Shown: piece by piece, positions 26,075-35,082 of the stretch
Layout: each line of letters begins with the position of its first letter
Position numbering within the stretch: the first letter of the stretch is position 1
Source of the DNA: Hymenobacter wooponensis
GTDB lineage: Bacteria; Bacteroidota; Bacteroidia; Cytophagales; Hymenobacteraceae
Reading direction: 5' to 3'
DNA length: 64,000 bases
NCBI RefSeq assembly: GCF_004745865.1
Contig: NZ_SRKZ01000007.1
Location: 1-64,000, forward strand
Position numbers and translations under genes: made by a program
The notes under the pieces: model-generated
Database searches by the model: none
Told to the model about the DNA's origin: nothing
What the model saw: the letters and a program-made list of their open reading frames with translations, nothing else

Positions 26075-26968
26075 ATGCGCCAATTCTTGCTCCCTTGCCT
26101 CGCCGGCTTACTTGGTTTCGTAAGCTGCACGGCTAGCCACACTCCGGCCAGCAGCACCGCCACCAGCCAGGCTGGTCCTCGCACAGATATTATGCTGCTG
26201 GCTGTGCCGCACCTGCCTCAACTGTATAAGAAGGATAACCCATCCACGGATGTGCTCTCGCCCCGCCGGCAGACGGAACTGGTTGCTTTCCGCGACCAGG
26301 TACTGCGGTACCGGCCCAATGCTATACTGGTGGAGGAGCTGCCCTCCCAGCAGCCCCGCCTCGACAGCCTCTACGCCCTTTACCGGCAAGACAAGCTCGA
26401 CCTGAACAACATGCCCGGGGGGCGCTCCGAGATTTACCAGCTGGCGTTTCCACTGGGTAAGCGCCTAGGCCTAGACCGCATCTACTGCGTTAACTCGCAG
26501 GGCGGCACCTCGCAGAGTATTCTGCACGAGGGCACCAACATCAAGCTCTATCAAGACGCTACCGCGGAGCACCGCGCTTACTACACGCCCGTGGTACAGA
26601 AGTGGGAAGCCGGAGACCTATCGATGTCGGGGCTATTGGCCTTCCTCAACAGCCAGCCCATGCTGGAGCAGCTCCATACGCTGGTGTACCGCACCCCGGC
26701 CCGCGTAACCGATGGCACCCTCAAGCCCGACGAGATGGTAGATTCCGCCTTTATCAAGCCCCACTATGTTGGTGCCGAGTTTATTTCTGTGCTGTATAAC
26801 CGCGACCTGAAAATCTATTCCAATATTGTAACAACTCAAATGGCTACGCGCAGCTCCCGAATACTTACCATTATTGGGGGTCGGCACGTGAGGTCGTTGC
26901 AGGGTATTTTCAGCACCGATCCTGCCTACCGGCTGGTACCTTCTACAGCCTATATCAAGCAGAAATAA
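26075..26968 (+). CDS. DUF5694 lipoprotein
   Basis: A 297-residue product with lipoprotein signal (GLLGFVSC), Ser/Thr linker, then a domain beginning TDIMLLAVPHLPQLYKKD. It includes AILVEELPSQQP and ends with TIIGGRHVRSLQGIF. This layout (a His-containing first strand, a conserved Glu, then GGxHV) matches DUF5694, related to the TraB/PrgY-type putative peptidases. Catalytic activity is unproven. Cell envelope location is predicted. The downstream porin-like gene begins 58 bases later and may be in the same transcript. Confidence 0.82.
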   Translation: MRQFLLPCLAGLLGFVSCTASHTPASSTATSQAGPRTDIMLLAVPHLPQLYKKDNPSTDVLSPRRQTELVAFRDQVLRYRPNAILVEELPSQQPRLDSLYALYRQDKLDLNNMPGGRSEIYQLAFPLGKRLGLDRIYCVNSQGGTSQSILHEGTNIKLYQDATAEHRAYYTPVVQKWEAGDLSMSGLLAFLNSQPMLEQLHTLVYRTPARVTDGTLKPDEMVDSAFIKPHYVGAEFISVLYNRDLKIYSNIVTTQMATRSSRILTIIGGRHVRSLQGIFSTDPAYRLVPSTAYIKQK

Positions 26969-27026
26969 TCTTGCTTGCCTACCGCTAGGCCACCACTATT
27001 CTCTCTGTATTCTATTCTAAACTTAT

Positions 27027-27695
27027 ATGCGTTCTTCTATCCGCTCTGCTTACGCCACTCTTTCGGCGCTGGTGCTTACGGGTGCCACCGCTGCCGTTGC
27101 GCAACAGCCTATTCCTCCTCTGGCCTCACGCTGGTACGCCGGCACGGGTGGGCTGCTAGAGACTCGGGTGTTTACTGTTAAGGGCAACTCCACCGGCTGT
27201 TACCTGCTGGGCGGCAACGTGTATGGTGGTTATGCCCTCACGCCCACTATCTCGCTGCAGGTAGGCTTAGTACACGGACGCGGCGGCTCCCTCGATGATA
27301 ATTTTGCCGACGATGGCACCCCGAAATATGTGCCTGCCTCCTACAAACAAGCTGCGTGGGGTGTACCAGTGCAGCTGCGCTACGGTTTCTCTCAGCCAAC
27401 CAGGCGGTTTCAGGTTGATGGCATTCTGGGCGTGAGCATCTATCGGACGCGACAAACGGAAACCAACAATGTACTTTACACCAACGTCAGCACCGACGGG
27501 TGGTACTCCGTGAAATCACACGCGTCGGCCGTAAACAGCTATTTCGATATAGGCGCGGGTTTCCGCTACGCCATCAGCCCGCAGTGGCAAGCAACTACCG
27601 ACGTAGCCATCAACGCCAATTTCAAATCCTCTGGCTACTACGGCATTAGTCCCGGCGCCGGTGCCACCGTGGGGGTCCGCTACCTTTTCCGCTAG
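27027..27695 (+). CDS. Outer-membrane beta-barrel protein (porin family)
   Basis: A 222-residue protein with signal peptide to about residue 24 (ATAAVAQQ). Alternating beta-strand pattern follows, e.g. VYGGYALTPTISLQVGL and FDIGAGFRYAISPQWQATTD, and the C-terminus is VGVRYLFR, with an aromatic next to last. This is the small 8-stranded-barrel type (PF13568/OmpW-like) common in Bacteroidota. Ligand unknown. It follows the DUF5694 gene by 58 bases. Confidence 0.87.
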   Translation: MRSSIRSAYATLSALVLTGATAAVAQQPIPPLASRWYAGTGGLLETRVFTVKGNSTGCYLLGGNVYGGYALTPTISLQVGLVHGRGGSLDDNFADDGTPKYVPASYKQAAWGVPVQLRYGFSQPTRRFQVDGILGVSIYRTRQTETNNVLYTNVSTDGWYSVKSHASAVNSYFDIGAGFRYAISPQWQATTDVAINANFKSSGYYGISPGAGATVGVRYLFR

Positions 27696-27755
27696 TTTAC
27701 CGGCGTCTAGCAACTGCACGTTTTGGGTTCGGCTGTACTGCCCTGGTAGCATGTA

Positions 27756-27784
27756 GCCACTATTCTGCCCGGCAGAATAGTGGC
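27756..27784 (+). terminator. Palindromic hairpin between convergent genes
   Basis: GCCACTATTCTGCC faces GGCAGAATAGTGGC. There is no T-run, so it may be a rho-independent-like stop, a processing site or a repeat. Confidence 0.45.
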
Positions 27785-27805
27785 ATGCAGTGGCCTACTC
27801 CCGCC

Positions 27806-28132
27806 CTAGGGCCGCTTTCGACGCGGAGCAGCAGGAGCTGAGCGCCGGCTGGTGGGCCGCTCAGCCTGTACTGAGTCGATGGGGCCGGCCGTTACCTTGC
27901 CACTTGGCACCTCGGGTAGCGGCAGCGTACCGCTGGGCCGCACATCGGTGGGTGGGGCTACGGGCTCGGCATTTCTCTGACTCACGCCAGCGGGCAGCGT
28001 TACGCCAGGCATGGGGCTCACGCGCTCAGTGGGGTTGCGCCGGGTGGGCGTAACCGGGGCTCGGTTTTGGGCTTGGGCTGTGCCGGCCACTAGGCCAGTC
28101 AGCAACACAGTAAACGAAAGAAAGCGACGCAT
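27806..28132 (-). CDS. Short Pro/Arg-rich secreted protein
   Basis: Starting at MRRFLSFTVLL (28132), the product has about 108 residues. The signal peptide ends at AQAQN; the mature chain is low-complexity, rich in Pro, Arg, Thr and Val, and ends SRRSAPAAPRRKRP. No fold can be predicted. Similar low-complexity exported proteins occur elsewhere in the window (57261). Function unknown. Confidence 0.65.
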   Translation of the reverse strand: MRRFLSFTVLLTGLVAGTAQAQNRAPVTPTRRNPTERVSPMPGVTLPAGVSQRNAEPVAPPTDVRPSGTLPLPEVPSGKVTAGPIDSVQAERPTSRRSAPAAPRRKRP

Positions 28133-28285
28133 AAGACCAGGGGCAAGGCGGGTGGCAGGAAGCACGTACGCCACCCGCGCCGCCCGCGGAGCTTGCCCCG
28201 TCAGCTGCGGCAGGCAGTAGTACGCTTCTGCAATACGGTTGTGCCCCAGTGTGAGTTTACGCGCCCAACCACCAGCCCCTGCTGC

Positions 28286-28687
28286 TTACACCAGATCGTA
28301 GCAGGGGTAGCGGCGCTGCCGATGAATTTTACCGTCCTGAAACTCAAAAATCAGGCACAGCTGCGCCGACAACCGCTGTCCGCGCAAGAGTAGGCCAATA
28401 TCGTTGGTAGTAGTGGCCTGCCACCGTCCCTCTACAATAACGCTTCCGTCGGGGCAGGTTTGGGTGTGCTGCACCTCAAAGCTCGGATCACGTAGCAACT
28501 CCCGGCCCGCCCGCAGATTGGCAATAATGTCAGCGAAAGAACGGCGTTGAATGGTCTTGTGCAGCAGGTTAGGATACTCAATCTGCTCAATATCGGGGTG
28601 CAATACCGTAGCGTAAGCATTGGTATCGGTGCTGAAGGTCTGAACGAGGTCGAAATAGGTTTGCAGAACGGATAGGTGCTCGCTCAT
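28286..28687 (-). CDS. SnoaL-like / NTF2-fold protein
   Basis: Start ATG at 28687 (MSEHLSVLQTYFDLVQTFS) gives about 133 residues; the longer frame begins with unrelated sequence. Helix-rich N-terminus, then a beta-sheet with HPDIEQIEYPNLLHK and VEGRWQATTTNDIGLLLRGQ and terminal FEFQDGKIHRQRRY. This is the cone-shaped alpha+beta fold of the nuclear-transport-factor-2/SnoaL group, which includes enzymes and ligand-binding proteins. Role unknown. Confidence 0.8.
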   Translation of the reverse strand: MSEHLSVLQTYFDLVQTFSTDTNAYATVLHPDIEQIEYPNLLHKTIQRRSFADIIANLRAGRELLRDPSFEVQHTQTCPDGSVIVEGRWQATTTNDIGLLLRGQRLSAQLCLIFEFQDGKIHRQRRYPCYDLV

Positions 28688-28947
28688 GGGATAAAGGCGC
28701 TGGATGGAAACGCAAGTATAAAAGAAGCTGCCACATAGTGAGGCGCCCAACCTCTACTGCCCCGAAATAAGTGCCGGAAAGCGGACGGAACCTACCCGCA
28801 GCGGGGTGCGCGCGGGGCTACTTGGTGTTCTGGCACAAACCATTTATACCGGCAAAAAACTTCGTTTCTCTAGTGAAACCCGCCTTTTTTCGGCCGCGTA
28901 TTATCACACACTTTCGTTGATGTGTGCCACCTAAACCGTTTACAACC

Positions 28948-29577
28948 ATGGCTATCCAGAAATATCAGGACTCCTTTTCCGATCTGGCTTCTTCGAGCTT
29001 CAGCACCATGCTCGACCGGTTCTTTAACGACTCTATGGCGGCGCGAGGACGCGTAAATAGTTTCTCGCCGCACGTTGATGCGTACGAAACCGAGAAAAGC
29101 TATGAGATTGAAGCCGCGCTGCCCGGCATGAAGCGCGAGGATATCAAGGTGGACTTCCACCAAGGCCGCCTCACCATTGCCGGCGAGCGAACCTTCCGTA
29201 ATGAGCAGAACGAGCGGCGCTACCACCTGGTAGAAAGCTCGTACGGCTCCTTCCACCGCTCCTTTCAGCTCCCCGACACCGTAGATGCGAGCCGCATTGA
29301 GGCGTCGTTCGAGAATGGGATGCTGCACATTAGCGTACCGAAGGACCAACAGAAAACCATGCGTCACCAAATTGAGGTGCGAGGCAACCAGAGCAGCCAG
29401 CAGAGTGGTGCTAGCAGCCAAAGCAGCAACGGGCAGATGTCGGAACGTGTGGGCCAGCAGGCTACCGATGTAGCCGTTCAGTCTGACGGCCAGAACGGAG
29501 CCCAGAGCACCCAAAGCACTACTGATGCCATGCAGAAAATGCAAAATCGGCCCCAGAGCTCAGGCGTAGGCTCCTAA
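28948..29577 (+). CDS. Hsp20 family small heat-shock protein with long Q/S tail
   Basis: ATP-independent holdase chaperone. The alpha-crystallin domain (about residues 45-145) runs from PHVDAYETEKSYEIEAALPG to MRHQIEVRG, with IEASFENGMLHISVPK as the last conserved strands. The start MAIQKYQDS was chosen. After the domain there is a roughly 65-residue Gln/Ser/Thr-rich tail (GNQSSQQSGASSQSSNG), longer than usual for bacterial Hsp20, and the IXI motif typical for oligomer contacts is not seen. Monocistronic with a good terminator. A second, shorter Hsp20 is at 59401. Confidence 0.95.
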   Translation: MAIQKYQDSFSDLASSSFSTMLDRFFNDSMAARGRVNSFSPHVDAYETEKSYEIEAALPGMKREDIKVDFHQGRLTIAGERTFRNEQNERRYHLVESSYGSFHRSFQLPDTVDASRIEASFENGMLHISVPKDQQKTMRHQIEVRGNQSSQQSGASSQSSNGQMSERVGQQATDVAVQSDGQNGAQSTQSTTDAMQKMQNRPQSSGVGS

Positions 29578-29614
29578 GCCACCTCTCGCCTCAGTGAAGT
29601 AAGGCATTCATTAG

Positions 29615-29648
29615 AAAAGCCCACCCGGTTTTAACCGGGTGGGCTTTT
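29615..29648 (+). terminator. Terminator of hsp20
   Basis: A perfect stem AAAAGCCCACCCGGT / ACCGGGTGGGCTTTT, 37 bases after the stop. Confidence 0.92.
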
Positions 29649-29793
29649 GCCTTTTACCCGCACGTTATGCTGGCAGGCAAGCCGGTGCGTGGGCCCTGTA
29701 GCTTTAGCTTTTGAGCTTATGAGCAGCCACTTAGCGCTTGCAGTCGTAAAAGGCAGGTAATCCTCCTTTCTCTTCCACTTTATTTCCTGCCTC

Positions 29794-31068
29794 ATGTATC
29801 GCATCCTTCTTTTCTTCCTGCTGCTGATGGCAGTGGGAATAGGCCAGCCGGCGGCGACTTTCGCCCAGGAGCTACCCGCTCGGCCAGCGCCTTTTCGTTT
29901 CGTGAATGACCAGGCCCAACTGATGAGCCCGGCCGATGCCAAAACCCTGGAGAACGGCCTGCGTCGGTACGCTGATAAAACCGGCAACCAGCTGGTAGTT
30001 GTGACCGTGCCCACCCTGGGTGGCCGCGATGTGGCCGACTACGGCCGGGCGCTAGGCCAAGCCTGGGGCGTAGGGCAGCGCGACAAAGACAACGGCATTG
30101 TGGTGCTGCTAGGTGCCCAAGAGCATAAAGTCACAATTCAGGCGGGCTCGGGGCTGCGCACCCAAATTACGCCGGAGCTCACTGCCCGCGTAATAAACCA
30201 GCAAATGACGCCCAGCTTCAAGCAAGGCAACTACTTCGCGGGGCTGCGCTCGGGCCTAAATGCGTTGATGCTGGCCGCCGACCCCAACCCTACTCAGCCA
30301 GCCGCTACGGCACCAGCTAGCACCGCGAATAGCAGTGCGGGTACCGGTGCTGCAGCCAGTGCATCAGGCTCTGGCCTTACGGATGAGCTACCTGCCCGGG
30401 CCTCAACGCCCGACCCCGTTTCGGCTCCTGTTCCGGTGTCTGACCCAGGCTCATCTGGCATAGGCATGGGCACGCTGCTACTAGGGGCCCTGATAATTGG
30501 CGGGGGCTTGTGGCTGCTGATTCGGATGTTCCGGCGGAAGTCGGCGCCCACTACTACCGCGCCCTACCCCAACCAGGCACCGGGTGGAGCCCCTGACTTT
30601 CTGCCCAACCAGCCTAACGGACCTGCGGGCAATTACGGCCGCGGAATGGGGGGGCAGCCGGTGGCGGGTGGCGGACCAGATTTCCTGCCCAACCGGGGTA
30701 ACTCGGGTGGCGGAGGTGGCCTAGGCAGTGGCATGGGCGGAATACTGGCAACGGGTGCCGCCGCCGCCGCTGGGGCTTACCTGGGCAACCGCATGGCGCA
30801 TGGCCACGATACCCCAAATGCCTCCCAGTACGGCGCCGACACGCCCCCAGCCCCACTGGAGCCCAACTCTAACGCCGGCGCCTACACTGGTGGTTTCCCG
30901 GCCCTGGGCGGCACCGGCGGCACCGAGGATACCACCCCCGACTACTTCGCTGATAACGGTACCGACGACTCCTCCGACTACTTCTCGTCGGATTATGATG
31001 ACACGTCATCGGATGACACTGGCGGAGGTGGTTTCGACGACGACAACAGCAACAGCGGCGAATGGTAA
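29794..31068 (+). CDS. TPM-domain membrane protein
   Basis: A 424-residue envelope protein. Signal peptide (MYRILLFFLLLMAVGIGQPA) then the TPM domain (about 30-155: VNDQAQLMSPADAKTLENGL, VVVTVPTLGG, LLGAQEHKVTIQAGSGL). A Ser/Ala/Pro linker is followed by one transmembrane helix (about 228-246, LLLGALIIGGGLWLLI). The cytoplasmic C-terminal part is Gly/Pro/Asn-rich and ends very acidic with DDTGGGGFDDDNSNSGEW. TPM (YgcG-type) proteins have been linked to photosystem repair in plants and remain uncharacterised in bacteria. Confidence 0.88.
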   Translation: MYRILLFFLLLMAVGIGQPAATFAQELPARPAPFRFVNDQAQLMSPADAKTLENGLRRYADKTGNQLVVVTVPTLGGRDVADYGRALGQAWGVGQRDKDNGIVVLLGAQEHKVTIQAGSGLRTQITPELTARVINQQMTPSFKQGNYFAGLRSGLNALMLAADPNPTQPAATAPASTANSSAGTGAAASASGSGLTDELPARASTPDPVSAPVPVSDPGSSGIGMGTLLLGALIIGGGLWLLIRMFRRKSAPTTTAPYPNQAPGGAPDFLPNQPNGPAGNYGRGMGGQPVAGGGPDFLPNRGNSGGGGGLGSGMGGILATGAAAAAGAYLGNRMAHGHDTPNASQYGADTPPAPLEPNSNAGAYTGGFPALGGTGGTEDTTPDYFADNGTDDSSDYFSSDYDDTSSDDTGGGGFDDDNSNSGEW

Positions 31069-31136
31069 GCGGCTAGGCCAGTCGGCGAGTACATAATAGC
31101 CACCCGTGGGTGCAACTCGCCGCCCTTGAAAGCAGC

Positions 31137-31185
31137 ACAAAGCCGGACTTTACTTTCCGCTCAGGAAAGTAAAGTCCGGCTTTGT
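31137..31185 (+). terminator. Long bidirectional terminator
   Basis: A perfect 22-bp stem (ACAAAGCCGGACTTTACTTT and CC on one arm) with a GCTCA loop between convergent genes. Confidence 0.85.
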
Positions 31186-31215
31186 TATTATAACTGGCCT
31201 AGGCCAGGTCAGTAG

Positions 31216-31620
31216 CTAAACAGGTTGTTTTATCAACCACGCCTTGGCTTCTTCCTCGCTTTCGAAGGAGCGGTACGTGAGGGGCAAACCCTGTACGTGC
31301 GTAGTGATATAGGCCGTAGCCAAGCGCGCGAGTACGCTTTCTGAAACTACCACTGCCCCAAAACGGTACCCGGCAGTGCGTACTGCCTCAGGCAGCCACT
31401 GCTCAGCTACCCATCGCTGCTCTTCTGGGCTGAAGGGCAACATACCTCGTTGGTTAATCAATATCCGGCCCCATTTCCGCTGCTGCATGCACAGCGCCAT
31501 ATGCGTAAATAAGGCTTTCAGATCGGTGAAGGTGCGTGGGGTTGGGGCCCAGTGGGCCTGTAAGAAACCCGCAGGGTCTTCTAATAACCGCCCTGCGGCA
31601 TTTTCAAAGTAAATTCTCAT
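31216..31620 (-). CDS. Small protein of the STAS/SpoIIAA-like fold, paralogue 1
   Basis: Start ATG at 31620 (MRIYFENAAG) gives about 134 residues. Strand-helix pattern, with WGRILINQRGM, WVAEQWLPEAVR and a C-terminal ESEEEAKAWLIKQP. The layout (buried strand with Ile/Leu, a Trp-containing helix and a C-terminal helix ending in A..WL) matches two other proteins in this window (39684, 56059), forming a lineage-specific family. No known role. Confidence 0.75.
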   Translation of the reverse strand: MRIYFENAAGRLLEDPAGFLQAHWAPTPRTFTDLKALFTHMALCMQQRKWGRILINQRGMLPFSPEEQRWVAEQWLPEAVRTAGYRFGAVVVSESVLARLATAYITTHVQGLPLTYRSFESEEEAKAWLIKQPV

Positions 31621-31800
31621 GAGGGGGTAAAGGTAGTTATCCGCGAGGTTGACCACCCGCTTTTTTGGGCGGTTCTCGCAGCACTCAGCAGACTAGTTTT
31701 TTACTGCCCGTGCTGTAGTTTATCGGCCGCCGGCATCCGTATCTACGTAGACAAATCAGCAAAGGCTATCCGTAGCAAGCTCATCCTTAACCCTCTATCC

Positions 31801-32493
31801 ATGTCACACCTCTCTTCAGGCCAGGCGCAGCCGCGGGTTCTTCTTTTTGATGTCAACGAAACGCTGCTTGATATGAGCAAGCTCGAGCTAGCCGTTGGCA
31901 AGGCGTTTGGCAATAAGCTGGCGTTCAAGCAATGGTTTGGGCTCTTGCTGCAGTACTCCCTGGTAGATACCGTCACGCGGGCCTACCACCCCTTCAGCCT
32001 CATTGCCGACGCCGCCCTGGACATGACGGCTGACATGCTGAAAAAGAAGCGGCTGGCTCCAGCCAAAAAACAACAGATAACAGCGCTGATGACTCAGTTG
32101 CCAGCTCACAAAGACGTACCCCAGGGCCTAGAAATGCTGCTCGACGCTGGTTTTTCGCTGGTTGCCTTTACTAACTCCACCAAGCTAGTGCTGGATGAGC
32201 AACTGCGCTACGCCGACATCATTCACTACTTTGACCAGGGGCTGAGTATCGACACGGTGCAGCTTTACAAGCCACACCGCCACACCTACGAGGCCGCAGT
32301 ACATGCCGTGGGGGTAGCACCCGCCGAAGCCGTTCTCATTGCCGCCCACGGCTGGGACGTAGCCGGCGCCCTTCACGCTGGGCTGGCCGCCGGCTTCATT
32401 GCCCGCCCCGGCCAAACGCTGTACCCCTTGGCTCCCCGGCCTACCTACTCTGGCAAAACCTTAGTGGAGCTAGCGAAACAGCTAATTGGCTAA
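31801..32493 (+). CDS. HAD hydrolase, haloacid dehalogenase type II-like
   Basis: A 230-residue HAD-superfamily protein. Motif I is LLFDVNETLLD (nucleophile Asp, Asn in place of the common Gly/Asp +2 residue), motif II LVAFTNSTK, motif III Lys in LYKPHRHTY, motif IV VLIAAHGWDVAGA. The alpha-helical cap (about 40-110) and N-E-T pattern are those of type II haloacid dehalogenase-like phosphatases. Cytosolic. The substrate is not deducible. Confidence 0.87.
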   Translation: MSHLSSGQAQPRVLLFDVNETLLDMSKLELAVGKAFGNKLAFKQWFGLLLQYSLVDTVTRAYHPFSLIADAALDMTADMLKKKRLAPAKKQQITALMTQLPAHKDVPQGLEMLLDAGFSLVAFTNSTKLVLDEQLRYADIIHYFDQGLSIDTVQLYKPHRHTYEAAVHAVGVAPAEAVLIAAHGWDVAGALHAGLAAGFIARPGQTLYPLAPRPTYSGKTLVELAKQLIG

Positions 32494-32497
32494 CACG

Positions 32498-32522
32498 GTG
32501 GCCTAGACAGGTACTAGGCCAC
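32498..32522 (+). repeat. Inverted pair of the CTAGGCCAC word
   Basis: GTGGCCTAG, seven bases, CTAGGCCAC: perfect arms between convergent genes. A further CTAGGCCAC follows at 32540. Confidence 0.8.
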
Positions 32523-32557
32523 AACTGCCTGGCACCTCTCTAGGCCACTCCGGTATT

Positions 32558-34216
32558 TTACTGGGGGCTCTCCATGGTTTCGTAGGGAGTAGGCACTTCC
32601 ACGTTGGCAGACTTAGGGAAGGCCAAAAAGTGCGTGACGCGCGGCGGCTCAGGGCCGCTGTGCAGCTGCCGTACGCGCTCTTCCACGGCCATATCTTCCT
32701 TCGTGAACCGATGATGCTGGCGCTCATGCTCGCCCCAGGTAGCTACGTAAAAGAATTCCGTAATGCGGGTAGGCTCGGTAATGTCGGTGAATACGCCCGC
32801 CCGCAGGGAGCCGTCGCGCAGGCGCAAGCGGGTAAGCTGCTCGGCGGCCTGCCGGAAGGCCGCCTGGTTTTCAAGCTCTACCTGGTACTCTACCATCACT
32901 ACCACCGGGCCGTCGTCGGGGTCTACGTCGGTGGCAGTAGAGGGCATGGGCCAGTGCTCGGCGGGCTCCAGATTCAGGCCCTCACCCGAGCGCATGGGAA
33001 AAGGAATGGCCAGTAGCATACTCAGCAGCATCCAGCCGGCGGTGGTTAGCAGGGCCAGTTCCAGGGTGGTGCGGTCGGCCAGCTCACCCCACACCACGCT
33101 CCCCAACGAGAGGCCAGCCTGAAACACCAGCATATACATGCTCACCACGCGGGCCTGCACCCACTTGGGCACGTTCAGCTGCACGGTGGTACTGAAGCTG
33201 GTCATGGTCATCAGCCAGGCAATACCTGACAAGAACATCACGGGGTATAGCCACAGGATGGAGGGCGCCAGGGCCAGGGCTACGTTGGTGCCCACAAACA
33301 CCAGCGTACCCAGCAGCACCCGGTGGTTGTAGTTGAGGCGGTTACCGGCCCGGCCCATCAGGAAGGCTCCCGTAATGGCCCCGGCCCCCAGCCACGACAG
33401 CATAACGCCATAAGAGCCCGAACTCAGGTGCAGGCGCCGCGCAATTACCACTGAGAGCAGCCCCCACATGGCGCTGGCCCCAAACGAAAACGCAAACGTG
33501 CGAAACAGCACCGCATAAATAGCCGGTGAGTACTGCACGTAGCGCATGCCGGCCCGCAGGGCTCCCATAAAGTTCTCAGCGGGCCCGCTTGCTACTTCGG
33601 CCTGCCGCTTCCAGGTGTAAATCACTGCAAAAGTGCCCAGGAACGACACCGCATTTACCAGAAATACCCACCCCGGCGAGTAGTAGGCAATGATGGCGCC
33701 CCCAATGGCGGGCCCAATGGCCCGGGCAATGTTGTTGCTGACGCCGTTGAGGGTAATGGCAAAGCCCAGCACCTTGCGGGGCACCAACTCCACGGTTACA
33801 GTTTGCCACACCGGCGCATTGATAGCGGCTCCAATACCCAGCACAAACGTGAGGGCCAGCACCCCAAAGGCTGAAATTTCGCCCAGTAGCGTGAGCCCAC
33901 CCAGCAGCAGGGCCACCACCGCCATAAAGCCCTGCGTTAATAGCAGCAGCCGACGACGGTCGATGAGGTCGGCGATGGCGCCGGCGGGCATGCTTAGCAG
34001 AAAGGCCGGTAGGCTAGTGGCCGTTTGCATCAGGGCTACCAGCAGGGCCGAGGTAGTAAGGGTGGTTACCAGCCACACGCCAGCTACGTTCTGCATCCAG
34101 GTGCCAATGTTAGACACCACCGAGGCAATCCAAATGGCCCGGAATACGGCAAAAGTAAAGGGCGTCCAGAGGGTGGAGGGTGCCTCTTGGGAGGCTGAAG
34201 GGGTGGGGAGAGCCAT
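32558..34216 (-). CDS. MFS transporter with C-terminal ABM-like domain (MFS_3)
   Basis: A 552-residue major-facilitator exporter of the MFS_3 (EntS-like) group. Twelve hydrophobic segments in the first about 410 residues, including VVSNIGTWMQNVAGVWLVT, the loop motif DLIDRRRLLLLTQ and SMYMLVFQAGLSLGSVVWG. About residues 425-530 form a soluble ferredoxin-like domain resembling antibiotic biosynthesis monooxygenase folds (VVVMVEYQVELENQAAF ... RITEFFYVATW); this combination is usual in MFS_3. Substrate unknown; it does not sit beside a siderophore cluster. Confidence 0.9.
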   Translation of the reverse strand: MALPTPSASQEAPSTLWTPFTFAVFRAIWIASVVSNIGTWMQNVAGVWLVTTLTTSALLVALMQTATSLPAFLLSMPAGAIADLIDRRRLLLLTQGFMAVVALLLGGLTLLGEISAFGVLALTFVLGIGAAINAPVWQTVTVELVPRKVLGFAITLNGVSNNIARAIGPAIGGAIIAYYSPGWVFLVNAVSFLGTFAVIYTWKRQAEVASGPAENFMGALRAGMRYVQYSPAIYAVLFRTFAFSFGASAMWGLLSVVIARRLHLSSGSYGVMLSWLGAGAITGAFLMGRAGNRLNYNHRVLLGTLVFVGTNVALALAPSILWLYPVMFLSGIAWLMTMTSFSTTVQLNVPKWVQARVVSMYMLVFQAGLSLGSVVWGELADRTTLELALLTTAGWMLLSMLLAIPFPMRSGEGLNLEPAEHWPMPSTATDVDPDDGPVVVMVEYQVELENQAAFRQAAEQLTRLRLRDGSLRAGVFTDITEPTRITEFFYVATWGEHERQHHRFTKEDMAVEERVRQLHSGPEPPRVTHFLAFPKSANVEVPTPYETMESPQ

Positions 34217-34374
34217 AGGAGAGCGGAAAACTAGGAAGCAGGAGCCCGGTACGCTATAACACGCAACCTAGCCCGAAGGCTGCGTACGACATTAGGGCCC
34301 GAATAGGTACGCTCTCCTCCCCTACTTCCAGGCCCAGTATTTCCGGTACTTACTAGGCGCACCAGTTCCCCTAA

Positions 34375-34413
34375 AACAATGCCGCCGCCCCTCCAGTGCG
34401 GAAAGGCGGCGGC
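34375..34413 (-). terminator. Terminator of the small basic protein gene
   Basis: The stem GCCGCCGCC / GGCGGCGGC is followed on the minus strand by ATTGTTTTA, 23 bases beyond the stop of the 34437 gene. Confidence 0.65.
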
Positions 34414-34436
34414 TTACGTAACTGCAGCGTAAAAGC

Positions 34437-34724
34437 TTATTTACTAGTTCTTACTGGTTTGCCAGCTTTAACGCTGGGAATGCCTCGGGCAGCACGCTTC
34501 TTCTTAGCCTTCCGGTATAGTTTCCAGCGGCGAAACACGCCCAACTTACGCGGCTTATGCCGGCTATTGCCCCGATACTTTTTGTAGTTGGGGCGGTGTC
34601 CAATACGGCTGCTACTGCCGACCGCTGTTTCAGTGGTAGTAGCCTCACGCGGAGTGGCTACTGCGGCTACTGGCTCAAGCAAGAGCATCAGTGCACACAA
34701 AAAGAGGAGTAGTATTTTGGACAT
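34437..34724 (-). CDS. Small very basic exported protein
   Basis: A 95-residue protein: hydrophobic leader MSKILLLFLCALMLLLEPVA, then a short linker and a highly basic domain (RPNYKKYRGNSRHKPRKLGV, YRKAKKKRAARG). Export is likely. The basic block could bind lipopolysaccharide, nucleic acid or another polyanion; no family is recognised. The upstream 358 bases are unusually AT-rich. Confidence 0.7.
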   Translation of the reverse strand: MSKILLLFLCALMLLLEPVAAVATPREATTTETAVGSSSRIGHRPNYKKYRGNSRHKPRKLGVFRRWKLYRKAKKKRAARGIPSVKAGKPVRTSK

Positions 34725-35082
34725 ACAAAAGATTAATAAAGTTATGGCCCAGTGCTACTACATCTCGTGGCCAACCACCATCTTAGATATACGCAGCTTA
34801 TAACACGAAAATAAGTGTATTATCTACATTATGTTATAATATAGCAAAATAAATATTTATCTGATTTACCAGATATATAATTGCACTTATTAAATACAAA
34901 CCATGTAGCTACGCCTATCACGCTTAACTCTAGCGCTACCTATATGACTCGGCTTATCTGGCCAAACGTCCCTCTTTAGGATGGCTTTACGGGAGGAAAA
35001 CAGCAACAAAACAGACCTGCGGGGGTTCCTAGGCCATCCTGCATTCCGCCCTAGTTACATATCCTAACAACTTAGCTCCCGT
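34725..35082 (+). other. AT-rich gene-free region
   Basis: Between 34740 and 34920 the sequence is far more AT-rich than the surroundings. It contains the dyads ATAACAC..GTGTATTAT and TATCTGATTTACCAGATA. No gene or known repeat is seen. It separates divergent genes and probably holds their promoters. Confidence 0.5.
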
